Of a stretch of DNA of 64,000 nt, positions 17,487 to 25,867 are shown in pieces (the stretch's first letter is position 1; each line of letters starts with the position of its first letter). Source of the stretch: Variovorax sp. EL159 (GTDB lineage Bacteria; Pseudomonadota; Gammaproteobacteria; Burkholderiales; Burkholderiaceae_C); contig NZ_FMUJ01000004.1 in the NCBI RefSeq assembly GCF_900100965.1, forward strand, positions 496,001 through 560,000, written 5' to 3'. A model generated the notes under the pieces. That model made no database searches. It saw nothing but the letters and a program-made list of their open reading frames with translations, and had not been told where the DNA came from. Position numbers and translations under genes: made by a program.

Positions 17487-18191
17487 TCAGCCGTCGATGC
17501 CGCCTTCGGGCATCTGGCGGGCGTAGACCGCGAGCACGATCCGCTCGGAGTGGATCAGGTAGTCGTTCAGCGCCACCGAGCCTTCGGCGAACTTGCCGGC
17601 CTCGATGAGCTCGAGCAGCTTGGTGTTCATGTCCACGTAGGGCGCGTGCAGGAACTCCGGGTCTTTCAGCAGGCCGAAGGCCAGCCGCAGCTCGACCAGG
17701 ATGTGCGCGAACAGGGTGTTCAGCCGTTCGCTGTCGGCCAGTTCCACGATGGCCATGTGGAACTCCATGTTGGCCGTGCCCACGCCCAGCCAGTCGCCCG
17801 CTTCGCGGCACCGGTGCGCCATTTCGACCGCGTCGCGCATGTGCTTCTTGGCGGGGTGGCGCGGGTAGGCCTGCGCCAGCGCCTGGCATTCGATGAGGCG
17901 CCGCACGCGGTAGATGTCGATGATCGACGCGATGCTCGGCACCGCCACGAACACGCCGCGGTTGGGCGCGTGCTTGAGCAGCCCTTCCTTGGTCAGCGTG
18001 CGGAACACCTCGCGCAGGGTGTTGCGCGAAATCTCCAGGCTGTCGGCCAGCGCGGCCTCCGACAGCCGCTGCCCCGGCGAAAACTCGCCCTTGACGATCT
18101 TCTGGCGGATGAGCTCGGCCACCCGGTCGTTGAGTGTCAGCGCGCCGGCGGCCGGCGCGGCAGGGGAAGTGGGAGAGACCAGTCGGTTCAT
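17487..18191 (-). CDS. GntR-family (FCD) regulator of the 5-oxoproline operon
   Basis: A 234-residue repressor-type regulator. Residues about 18-85 are a GntR winged helix (VAELIRQKIVKGEFSPGQRLSEAALADSLEISRNTLREVFRTLTKEGLL). Residues about 95-225 are the helical FCD effector domain with the metal-ligand pattern (ASIIDIYRVRRLIE, EFHMAIVE, conserved His residues). It diverges from the DUF969-pxp operon across a 350-bp region containing candidate operators, so it most likely controls that operon in response to 5-oxoproline or a product. This is inference from position; the effector is not known. Confidence 0.88.
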   Translation of the reverse strand: MNRLVSPTSPAAPAAGALTLNDRVAELIRQKIVKGEFSPGQRLSEAALADSLEISRNTLREVFRTLTKEGLLKHAPNRGVFVAVPSIASIIDIYRVRRLIECQALAQAYPRHPAKKHMRDAVEMAHRCREAGDWLGVGTANMEFHMAIVELADSERLNTLFAHILVELRLAFGLLKDPEFLHAPYVDMNTKLLELIEAGKFAEGSVALNDYLIHSERIVLAVYARQMPEGGIDG

Positions 18192-18541
18192 GCCGGGAGG
18201 GGGTGGAAAGGGAGCGTGGATGCCGCGCGCTCACCGGCCATGCCGACTGGGCGACACCGTCCCACAGGGCGCGGCGAGCCTGCTTTCTAACAGATTTCCG
18301 CGGCGCCAAGCCGCGCGCGGCGGGGCGCCGGCATGTGCACCAAAGGATGCTTTTTTCAGGGTTTCCATGGGGGCGTCCGGGCACCGTTGTTGGGCACACT
18401 ACCGTAAATTGTTCAACAACTTGTTTGAAATGAGTGATTCATTGGAATTGAATTGCTCATTCATTGGCACGGGGTTTGCATCAATAGCTTCGCCGGCGCG
18501 CCCCGCGCAGGGTGGTTTCCGAATCCAAACGAAAGACCAAC
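18192..18541. promoter_or_regulatory. Divergent regulatory region between GntR and the 5-oxoproline operon
   Basis: 350 bp without a gene, markedly AT-richer between 18405 and 18470. It holds a perfect palindrome TTGTTCAACAA (18409-18419), two direct copies of ATTCATTGG (18437-18445 and 18459-18467) whose starts are 22 bp apart, and a weak promoter-like pair TTGAAA (18425) and TTGAAT (18448) with 17-bp spacing. The palindrome and the repeats flank or overlap the promoter candidate, as expected of operator sites for the FCD regulator. Which element the regulator binds cannot be decided from one sequence. Confidence 0.5.
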
Positions 18542-19279
18542 ATGACTCCTGACATCCCTCTGTGGCCGCTGATCGGCGTGGCCGTGATCATTGCGGGGTT
18601 CATCCTGCGCTTCAATCCGATGCTGGTGGTGATCGTCACGGCCATCGTGACGGCGGTCGCCGCCGGCTTCGGCCCGATGGCGGTGCTGACGGCCATCGGC
18701 ACCGGCTTCATCAAGACGCGCAACCTGCCGCTGATCATTCTTCTGCCGCTGGCGGTGATCGGGCTGCTGGAGCGGCACGGCCTGCGCCAGCACGCGCAGA
18801 ACTGGATCAGCCGCATCAAGTCGGCCACCGCCGGCCGCCTGCTGATCGTCTACCTCGCCGCGCGCGAACTCACCGCGGCCATGGGTTTGACCAGCCTGGG
18901 CGGCCATCCGCAGATGGTGCGTCCGCTGCTCGCGCCGATGGCCGAAGGCGCCACCGAGACCCGCTACGGCAAGCTGCCCGACCGCATCCGCCACAAGCTG
19001 CGCGCCTACGCGGCGGCCACCGACAACGTGGGCCTGTTCTTCGGCGAAGACATCTTCGTGGCCTTCGGCGCCATCGTGCTGATGACCACCTTCCTGCACG
19101 AGGCCGGCATCGACGTCGAGCCGCTGCACATCGCGATGTGGGGCATTCCGACCGCCATCGCCGCCTTCGTCATCCACTCGTGGCGCCTGCGCCGGCTGGA
19201 CCAGGCGCTGGCCCGCGAGCTGGGCGGTGACGCCGCCACCGCACCCTCGGCCGCCGTGCCCGCCAACGAAGGACGCTGA
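18542..19279 (+). CDS. DUF969 family subunit of predicted 5-oxoproline transporter
   Basis: A 245-residue membrane protein with about six hydrophobic segments (for example PLIGVAVIIAGFILRFNPMLVVIVTAIVTAVAAGF). It matches DUF969, whose members sit with DUF979 beside pyroglutamyl peptidase and pxp genes and are annotated as the two subunits of a 5-oxoproline transporter. Conserved polar stretches are AARELTAAMGLTSLGGHPQMVRPL and FGEDIFVAFG. Start ATG 18542 is preferred over GTG/ATG sites upstream because the membrane domain begins directly after it. It is the first gene of the operon; DUF979 follows 2 bp later. Confidence 0.85.
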   Translation: MTPDIPLWPLIGVAVIIAGFILRFNPMLVVIVTAIVTAVAAGFGPMAVLTAIGTGFIKTRNLPLIILLPLAVIGLLERHGLRQHAQNWISRIKSATAGRLLIVYLAARELTAAMGLTSLGGHPQMVRPLLAPMAEGATETRYGKLPDRIRHKLRAYAAATDNVGLFFGEDIFVAFGAIVLMTTFLHEAGIDVEPLHIAMWGIPTAIAAFVIHSWRLRRLDQALARELGGDAATAPSAAVPANEGR

Positions 19280-19281
19280 TC

Positions 19282-20238
19282 ATGATCCTGTCGATCCAGC
19301 ACCTGTACATCCTGGTCGGCCTCATCCTCGCCATCACGGCGATCATGACGCTGACCGACACCAAGCACCCCAAGCGCTACACGAGCGCGCTGTTCTGGGG
19401 CCTCTATTCGCTGGTCTTCCTGATCGGCGACAAGCTGCCGCCCGCATGGGTCGGCGTCGGCGCCATCGCCATGGCCGTCATTGCCGGCATGCGCGGCGTG
19501 GGCGCGGGCAAGCACCGCGAGCCCACGCCCGAGCAATACCAGGCCAGCGCCACGCGCCTGGGCAACAAGCTGTTCATGCCCGCGCTGGCGATCCCGCTGG
19601 TCACCGTCATCGGCACCGTGCTGATGAGCAAGGTCAAGATCGGCGACGCCTTCCTGCTCGACCCCAAGAACACCACGCTGGTGAGCCTGGGCGTGGGCTG
19701 CGTGGTGGCGCTGGCGCTGGCCTGCTGGCTGACGCGCGAAACCCCGGTGCAGGGCATGCGCGAATCGCGCCGCCTGACCGACGCGCTCGGCTGGGCCGTG
19801 GTGCTGCCGCAGATGCTGGGCATGCTGGGCCTGGTGTTCTCCGACGCCGGCGTGGGCAAGGCGGTGGCGTACATCACCACCAGCTACATCAACATGGACA
19901 TCCGCTTCGTGGCGGTGGTGGTCTACGTGCTGGGCATGGCGCTGTTCACCATCATCATGGGCAACGGCTTCGCGGCCTTCCCGGTGATGACGGGCGGCGT
20001 CGGCGTGCCGGTGCTGGTGGGCGTGTACCACGGCGACCCGGCCGTGATGGCGGCCATCGGCATGTTCTCGGGCTACTGCGGCACGCTCATGACGCCGATG
20101 GCGGCCAACTTCAACATCGTGCCTGCGGCGCTGCTGGAGCTGCCCGACAAGAACGCGGTGATCAAGGTGCAGATACCGACCGCGGCAGCCCTGCTGGTGG
20201 TCAACATCTTCCTGCTGTACTTCCTGATGTTCCGCTGA
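19282..20238 (+). CDS. DUF979 family subunit of predicted 5-oxoproline transporter
   Basis: A 318-residue integral membrane protein with about nine hydrophobic segments. It has the DUF979 hallmarks: an N-terminal LYILVGLILAITAIMTLTDTKHPKRY block and a glycine-rich TIIMGNGFAAFPVMTGGVGVPVLVG segment likely to line the transport path. It pairs with DUF969 to import 5-oxoproline, inferred from family and context. The start is ATG 19282, 2 bp after the DUF969 stop. Its stop shares a base with the pcp start (TGATG), so transporter and peptidase are translationally coupled. Confidence 0.86.
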   Translation: MILSIQHLYILVGLILAITAIMTLTDTKHPKRYTSALFWGLYSLVFLIGDKLPPAWVGVGAIAMAVIAGMRGVGAGKHREPTPEQYQASATRLGNKLFMPALAIPLVTVIGTVLMSKVKIGDAFLLDPKNTTLVSLGVGCVVALALACWLTRETPVQGMRESRRLTDALGWAVVLPQMLGMLGLVFSDAGVGKAVAYITTSYINMDIRFVAVVVYVLGMALFTIIMGNGFAAFPVMTGGVGVPVLVGVYHGDPAVMAAIGMFSGYCGTLMTPMAANFNIVPAALLELPDKNAVIKVQIPTAAALLVVNIFLLYFLMFR

Positions 20239-20921
20239 TGGACCTGCGCAAGACGACAGACGGTTCGGCCCCGCGCGTGCTGGTCGCGGGCTTCGAGCCC
20301 TTCGAGAACGATCCCGTCAACCCCGCCTGGGAAATCGCGCGCGCGCTCGACGGCTGGACCTGCGAAGGCGCCACTGTGCAGGCGCTGCAGTTGCCCTGCG
20401 TGTTCGGCCGCGCCATCGACACGCTCGACGCCGCGTTGACAGGCCCGCCTCCGCAGCTGGTGCTGTGCCTCGGCGCGGCGGGCGGGCGCACTGAAATTTC
20501 GATGGAACGCGCCGCGCTGAACATCGACGACGCGCGCATCCCCGACAACGTCGGACAGCAGCCCATCGATCTTCCCGTGGTCAAGGACGGCCCGGCGGCC
20601 TACTTCACGACGCTGCCGATCAAGGCCATGGTGCGCGACATGCGCGCGGCGGGCCTGCCCGCGGCCGTGTCGAACAGTGCCGGCACTTTCGTGTGCAACC
20701 ACATCTTCTACGCGCTGATGCATCGGCTCGCGACGCGTCCGGCGCTGGCGCACGCGCGCGGCGGCTTCATCCACGTGCCCTACCTGCCCGAGCAGGCGGC
20801 GTCCAAGCCGGGCGTGGCGAGCATGGCGCTGTCCACGCAGGTGGACGCGATGCGCGTGGCGATCCGCACCGCGCTCACGGTGCGCCATGACGTGCGCGAG
20901 ACCGCAGGCCGCCTGCATTGA
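20238..20921 (+). CDS. pcp: Pyroglutamyl-peptidase I
   Basis: A cysteine peptidase that removes N-terminal pyroglutamate from peptides, releasing 5-oxoproline for the downstream pathway. It has 227 residues (family about 215). All catalytic positions are visible: Glu in GGRTEISMERAALN, Cys in SNSAGTFVCNHIFY and His in GGFIHVPYLPEQ, plus the N-terminal substrate loop GFEPFENDPVNPAWE. There is no signal peptide, so it acts in the cytosol on imported peptides or protein turnover products. Translation is coupled to DUF979. Confidence 0.95.
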   Translation: MDLRKTTDGSAPRVLVAGFEPFENDPVNPAWEIARALDGWTCEGATVQALQLPCVFGRAIDTLDAALTGPPPQLVLCLGAAGGRTEISMERAALNIDDARIPDNVGQQPIDLPVVKDGPAAYFTTLPIKAMVRDMRAAGLPAAVSNSAGTFVCNHIFYALMHRLATRPALAHARGGFIHVPYLPEQAASKPGVASMALSTQVDAMRVAIRTALTVRHDVRETAGRLH

Positions 20922-20955
20922 CCCCAGGGCGTGCGCCGCACGCCGGAGACCAACG

Positions 20956-21735
20956 ATGAACATCGACTTGAACAGCGACCTCGGCGAAAGCCTGGGGGTC
21001 TGGCGCATGGGCGACGACGCCGCCATGCTGGGTATCGTGAGCAGCGCCAACGTGGCCTGCGGCTTCCATGCGGGCGACCCCGCGGGCATCCTGCGCACGC
21101 TGCGCCAGGCGAAGGAGCGCGGCGTCGCGGTCGGCGCCCACGTGGCCTACCGCGACCTGGTGGGTTTCGGTCGCCGCAACATGGACGTGGACAGCGCCGA
21201 CCTGCGCGCCGACGTGATCTACCAGATCGGCGCGCTGAAGGGCCTGGCCGCGGCGGCCGGCACCACCGTGCGCTACGTGAAGCCGCACGGCGCGCTCTAC
21301 AACACCATCGCGCACGACGAGCGCCAGGCGCGCGACGTCATCGCGGCCATCCGCGAGATCGATCCCAACCTGTGCCTCGTGGCGCTGGCGGGTTCGCCGC
21401 TGCTGGGCTGGGCCGAGGCGCAGGGCCTGCGCGCGGTGGCCGAGGCTTTTGCCGACCGCGCCTACACGCCGCAGGGCACGCTGGTGTCGCGCCGCGAACC
21501 CGGCGCCGTGCTGCACGACGCGCAGGACGTGGCCGAGCGCATGCTGCGGCTGGCCAGCGAGGGCGTGGTCACCGCCATCGACGGCAGCGTGGTGCGCATC
21601 CAGGCCGATTCGGTCTGCGTGCATGGCGACAGCCCGGGCGCGGTCGAGATGGCGCGCCGGGTGCGCGAGCGGCTCGAGGCGGCCGGCGTGACGATCCAGC
21701 CCTTCGTTGCATCCACGGAAGCGGCCGCCGCATGA
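20956..21735 (+). CDS. pxpA: 5-oxoprolinase subunit A (LamB/YcsF family)
   Basis: A 259-residue PxpA subunit of the bacterial ATP-dependent 5-oxoprolinase that opens 5-oxoproline to glutamate. Family motifs are intact: MNIDLNSDLGESLGVW at the start, SSANVACGFHAGDP, VGAHVAYRDLVGFGRR, and VKPHGALYN. Conserved Asp/His/Lys residues in these motifs are thought to form the active site. It begins at ATG 20956. The TGA overlaps the ATG of the fused pxpB-pxpC gene (ATGA), consistent with stoichiometric synthesis of one complex. Confidence 0.95.
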   Translation: MNIDLNSDLGESLGVWRMGDDAAMLGIVSSANVACGFHAGDPAGILRTLRQAKERGVAVGAHVAYRDLVGFGRRNMDVDSADLRADVIYQIGALKGLAAAAGTTVRYVKPHGALYNTIAHDERQARDVIAAIREIDPNLCLVALAGSPLLGWAEAQGLRAVAEAFADRAYTPQGTLVSRREPGAVLHDAQDVAERMLRLASEGVVTAIDGSVVRIQADSVCVHGDSPGAVEMARRVRERLEAAGVTIQPFVASTEAAAA

Positions 21736-23336
21736 CGATGCGCTTCCTGCCGGTCAACCTGAATGCGGTGCTGGTCGAACTCGACGACCTGGCCCAGACG
21801 CTCGCGCTGCTGGCGTCGCTGCGCGCCGAGCCCATCGCGGGCGTCGAAGAACTGGTGCCCGCCGCGCGCACCATCCTCGTCAGCTTTCGGCCCGCCGCGA
21901 TTTCGGCAGCGGCGCTCGCACGCGAGATCGGGCAGCGCAGCCTGGACGCCCGCGAGACGCGCGTCGACAAGCGCATCGAGATTCCCGTGCGCTACACGGG
22001 CGAGGACCTGGTCGAAGTGGCCGGCCTGCTCGGCATCACGCCCGACGAAGTGGTGCGCCGCCACACGGGCAGCGACTACACCGTCGCCTTCACCGGCTTT
22101 GCGCCCGGCTTCGCTTACCTCGCCGGTGGCCACCCCAGCCTGAACGTGCCGCGGCGCGCGGTGCCGCGCACCCGCATTCCCGCGGGCGCGGTCGGGCTCG
22201 CGGGCAGCTTCAGCGGCGTGTACCCGCAGGCCAGCCCGGGCGGCTGGCAGATCATCGGTGTGACCGAGGCGCCGATGTGGGACCTGGCGCGTGAAACGCC
22301 GGCGCTGCTGCAGCCCGGCGATACGGTGCGCTTCGTGGATGTCACGGCGTCGCAGGTGTCGTTGCCTGTGGTTCAGCAAGCCGCGGTGGCGCCCGTGCCC
22401 GCCGTTGCCGAAGGTGGCTGTGCCTTCGAAGTGCGCGCCACCGGGCTGCAGGCGCTGTGGCAGGACCGTGGCCGCCACGGACAGGCGAAGCAGGGCGTGT
22501 CCGCCTCCGGCGCGATGGACCAGCAGGCGCTGCAGGCGGCGAATCGGCTGGTCGGCAATGCGTCCGACACGGCCTGCGTCGAGATCGCCTACGGCGGCTT
22601 CCAGTTCGCCTGCCGTGGCGAGGCCGTGATCGCCATCACCGGCGCCGACGGGCCGCTCACGCTGACCCGCGCCGATGGCGCGCAGTGGCCGTTGCCGCAC
22701 CACCAGCCCGTCGCATTGGCCGATGGCGATGTCGTGACGCTGGGCGAGCCCAGCGCCGGCATCCGCAGCTACCTGGCGGTGCGGGGCGGCTTCGCCATTG
22801 CGCCCGTGCTCGGCAGTTGCGCCACCGACACGCTGGCCCGCATCGGCCCGCCCGCGTTGGCCACGGGCGACGTGCTGCCGGTGCGCGCGGTCGCATCCGG
22901 CGCCGTCGTCGGTGCACCTGAAGCAGCGCCGGTCGACCTGCCCACCGTGCACGAAGAGGTCGTGCTCGACATCGTGCTCGGCCCGCGTACCGACTGGTTC
23001 ACGGCCGATGCGGTCGAGCGCCTGTGCGGCCAGCCGTGGCTGGTCACGCCGCAGTCGAACCGCGTGGGCATCCGGCTGGCGGGCGAGCAGGCACTGGTGC
23101 GCGCGAATGCGTCCGAGCTGCCCAGCGAGGGCACGGCCCGGGGCTCGATCCAGGTGCCGCCGAGCGGCCAGCCCGTGCTGTTCCTGGCCGATCACCCGCT
23201 GACCGGTGGCTACCCCGTGATCGCCTCCGTCGCCACCCACCACCTGGACCGGGCGGGGCAGATCCCCGTGAACGCGCGCGTCCGCTTCCAACCCATTGCG
23301 GGCCAGGGCTGCGGCCTCGACCCCGTCGAACCTTGA
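21732..23336 (+). CDS. pxpBC: Fused 5-oxoprolinase subunits B and C (KipI-KipA)
   Basis: A 534-residue fusion of PxpB (residues about 1-220, KipI type) and PxpC (about 235-534, KipA type). PxpB features are EIPVRYTGEDLVEVA and FTGFAPGFAYLAGGHPSL. PxpC features are GRHGQAKQGVSASGAMDQQALQAANRLVGN, LAVRGGFAIAPVLGS and the closing ADHPLTGGYPVIASV. In E. coli and B. subtilis these are separate proteins; the fusion resembles the carboxyltransferase part of urea carboxylase/urea amidolyase. In 5-oxoprolinase these subunits phosphorylate or activate 5-oxoproline for PxpA. A second ATG six bases downstream (21738) is also possible. The biotin carboxylase gene follows 16 bp later. Confidence 0.93.
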   Translation: MTMRFLPVNLNAVLVELDDLAQTLALLASLRAEPIAGVEELVPAARTILVSFRPAAISAAALAREIGQRSLDARETRVDKRIEIPVRYTGEDLVEVAGLLGITPDEVVRRHTGSDYTVAFTGFAPGFAYLAGGHPSLNVPRRAVPRTRIPAGAVGLAGSFSGVYPQASPGGWQIIGVTEAPMWDLARETPALLQPGDTVRFVDVTASQVSLPVVQQAAVAPVPAVAEGGCAFEVRATGLQALWQDRGRHGQAKQGVSASGAMDQQALQAANRLVGNASDTACVEIAYGGFQFACRGEAVIAITGADGPLTLTRADGAQWPLPHHQPVALADGDVVTLGEPSAGIRSYLAVRGGFAIAPVLGSCATDTLARIGPPALATGDVLPVRAVASGAVVGAPEAAPVDLPTVHEEVVLDIVLGPRTDWFTADAVERLCGQPWLVTPQSNRVGIRLAGEQALVRANASELPSEGTARGSIQVPPSGQPVLFLADHPLTGGYPVIASVATHHLDRAGQIPVNARVRFQPIAGQGCGLDPVEP

Positions 23337-23352
23337 GATCGAGAGTCTTCCG

Positions 23353-25086
23353 ATGAAAAAAGTCCTGATCGCCAACCGTGGCGAAATCGCCGTGCGCATC
23401 GCGCGTGCCTGTGCCGACTACGGCGTGCCATCGGTCGCCGTCTACGCCGACGCCGATCTGGATGCGCTGCACGCGCGCATGGCCGACGAGGCCTACGGCC
23501 TGGACGGCAACCGCCCCGCCGACACCTACCTGAACATCGGCAAGCTGCTCGCGGTCGCCAAGCGCAGCGGCGCCGACGCGGTGCACCCCGGCTACGGCTT
23601 TCTCTCCGAAAGCGCGGCCTTCGCGCAGGCGGTCATCGATGCCGGCCTGGTCTGGATCGGCCCGTCGCCGTCCGCCATCGCCCGCCTGGGCGACAAGGTG
23701 CAGGCGCGCAAGCTCGCGATGCAGGTCGGCGCGCCGCTGGTGGCCGGTACCGCCGATCCGGTGAAGGACGCGAGCGAGGTGCTCGCCTTCGCAGAGAAGC
23801 ACGGCCTGCCGGTGGCCATCAAGGCCGCATTCGGCGGTGGTGGCCGCGGCATCAAGGTCGCGTGGCGCATGGACGAAGTGGCGGGGCTGTACGAGTCGGC
23901 CGTGCGCGAGGCCGTGACCGCCTTCGGTCGCGGCGAATGCTATGTCGAGCAGTTTCTCGACCGGCCGCGCCATGTCGAGGCGCAGGTCATCGCCGACACG
24001 CACGGCAACGTGGTGGTGCTCGGCACGCGCGACTGCTCGCTGCAGCGGCGCAACCAGAAGCTGGTGGAAGAGGCGCCCGCGCCCTTCCTCAGCGATGCGC
24101 AGCGCGAGCGCATCCACCAGTCGGCGCGCGACATCTGCGCGGAGGCTGGCTACACCGGTGCGGGCACGGTCGAGTTCATGCTCAGCGCGAGCGGTGCGAT
24201 CTCGTTCCTCGAAGTCAACACGCGGCTGCAGGTCGAGCATCCGGTGACCGAGGAAACCACCGGCATCGACCTCGTGATCGAGCAGCTGCGCATTGCCGAC
24301 GGCCTGCCGTTGTCGATCACGCAGACGCCGGCGCCGCGCGGCCATTCCTTCGAGTTCCGCATCAACGCCGAAGACGTGGGCCGTGGCTTTTTGCCTTCGC
24401 CGGGGCCGGTCAAGGTTTTCGACGCGCCCTCGGGTCCTGGCGTTCGCGTCGACACGGGCGTGGTGGCCGGCTCGACCGTGCCGGGCACTTTCGATTCGCT
24501 GATGGCCAAGCTGATCGTGACCGGCGCCACGCGTGCGCAGGCGATTGCGCGGGCGCGCCGTGCGCTCAAGGAATTCCGCATCGAGGGCCTGGCGACGGTG
24601 CTGCCGTTTCACCGCGCGGCCATGGCGCACCCGGACTTCGTTTCGGAAGACGCCTTCAAGGTGCACACGCGCTGGATCGAAACCGATTTTGCGAACACCG
24701 AGATCGCGGCCGAGCGGCCCGAGCCCATGTCGGACACCACGCTGCACCGCACGGCCATCGAGGTGGGCGGGCGCCGCATGTCGCTGGGTTTGCCGCCTGA
24801 GTTGCTGCGTGGGTTGTCGTCGGCCGCTGTTGGCGCTGCGGGTGCTGTGCCTTCGGCTGCGGCGCCGGTGGTGGATGCAGCCGCCGTGCCCGCGCCGGTC
24901 TCGGGCACCCTGCAGGGATGGAAGGTCGCCGATGGCGAGGAGGTCGCGCAAGGCACCGTCATCGCCGTGATGGAAGCGATGAAGATGGAGATGCAGGTCG
25001 TGGCGCATCGCGCGGGGCGCATCGCGATGTCGGCCGCGGCGGGGGCCTACGTGGCGGCGGGTGTGGCGATCGCGACCATCGGCTGA
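23353..25086 (+). CDS. Biotin carboxylase with C-terminal biotinyl domain
   Basis: A 577-residue fusion. Residues about 1-445 are a biotin carboxylase: ANRGEIAVRIARA, the ATP loop AAFGGGGRGIKVAW, VEAQVIADTHGNVV, and EVNTRLQVEHPVTE. An Ala-rich linker follows, then a biotinyl (BCCP) domain with AMKMEM near residue 553, where Lys would be biotinylated. There is no carboxyltransferase domain of its own. Adjacent KipI-KipA is homologous to the carboxyltransferase of urea carboxylase, so the two genes together make a split urea-carboxylase-like set. It is the last gene of the pxp operon; its role in 5-oxoproline cleavage is inferred from context. Confidence 0.9.
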   Translation: MKKVLIANRGEIAVRIARACADYGVPSVAVYADADLDALHARMADEAYGLDGNRPADTYLNIGKLLAVAKRSGADAVHPGYGFLSESAAFAQAVIDAGLVWIGPSPSAIARLGDKVQARKLAMQVGAPLVAGTADPVKDASEVLAFAEKHGLPVAIKAAFGGGGRGIKVAWRMDEVAGLYESAVREAVTAFGRGECYVEQFLDRPRHVEAQVIADTHGNVVVLGTRDCSLQRRNQKLVEEAPAPFLSDAQRERIHQSARDICAEAGYTGAGTVEFMLSASGAISFLEVNTRLQVEHPVTEETTGIDLVIEQLRIADGLPLSITQTPAPRGHSFEFRINAEDVGRGFLPSPGPVKVFDAPSGPGVRVDTGVVAGSTVPGTFDSLMAKLIVTGATRAQAIARARRALKEFRIEGLATVLPFHRAAMAHPDFVSEDAFKVHTRWIETDFANTEIAAERPEPMSDTTLHRTAIEVGGRRMSLGLPPELLRGLSSAAVGAAGAVPSAAAPVVDAAAVPAPVSGTLQGWKVADGEEVAQGTVIAVMEAMKMEMQVVAHRAGRIAMSAAAGAYVAAGVAIATIG

Positions 25087-25118
25087 GGGCGCCCGGGGCC
25101 GGCGGCTTAAACCTAGTG

Positions 25119-25259
25119 GCTCCTAACAGAGTGTTAAAAAATATCGACGCATTTATTGGGGTTGGCGCCCATTCGTGCAGCGGATCTCGATTGCAGAGTG
25201 TTAAATCTCAAAACTAGATTTGATTCTGCCGTGCCCCGCTCCTAACAGAGTGTTAAAAA
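25119..25259 (+). repeat. Three TnsB-site-like repeats at the probable transposon left end
   Basis: A 22-bp direct repeat containing CCTAACAGAGTGTTAAAAA occurs at 25119-25140 and 25238-25259. A shorter copy, CAGAGTGTTAAA, lies between them at 25194-25205. The core TAACA-GAG-TGTTA is itself palindromic. Three same-orientation copies in about 140 bp match the layout of the three TnsB sites in Tn7-L. A weak relative (GAGTGTTTC on the minus strand, about 38025) has the orientation expected for a right-end site. Confidence 0.6.
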
Positions 25260-25867
25260 TAGAGTGCAGATTGAAGCCAAACCTCTCTGTGCCGGAGCCA
25301 TTCCTCTTGGAGGTGAGCCGCGGCGGTGTTGAGGTAGACAAACTGCCGCTAGGGCTGCTCGTTCAAGGCCGATTCCGGAATTTCCGCGTCAGACTGATTG
25401 CGGAAGTTTCGACGCCTGAAAGCTATGTCTGAGCTAAAGCTAATAGCAGTCATCTGCGACCGGATCAGCTCAGGCAAGCGTACGTACCGACGCTTAGACG
25501 TTATCCGCAGCGGCACAACACGCATTCTGGTCATCAAGTCAATTTACGACTTGATCAGATGTTTCCAAGGGGATGGTTTAGCGAGCCCACCATAGGATTC
25601 CGCACACGCTAATGAATCCTGCAGCGGCTGGCAAGATCACATGCAGCCGACAAATTAGGAGTGCTGCGAGCTTCCAACCCGGACCATGAGGTTGGAAGTG
25701 CTTCAGGTGATCTGGGAACTTTTGGTGCGGGCGTGTTGGGAGCGGCATCACAGCGTCAGGCATGAGTGAACATCACCTGATTGAACCAGCTTCGCCCAGG
25801 AGAAGGTGACGGCAGCAGACTTGCCGATACGGTAAGAGCCTAGCCGTAACGGTAGCGCCTAGCCGGA
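25260..25867. other. 608-bp cargo-side intergenic region, no supported gene
   Basis: AT-richer than the flanking core genome. Two short plus-strand frames exist (ending 25432 and 25595, up to 70 codons), but neither has a convincing ribosome site or a recognisable sequence. Near 25832-25875 a short imperfect direct repeat built on GCCTAGCCG occurs twice (25838 and 25857) just downstream of the minus-strand gene end. I see no tRNA, CRISPR or insertion sequence here. Confidence 0.5.
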
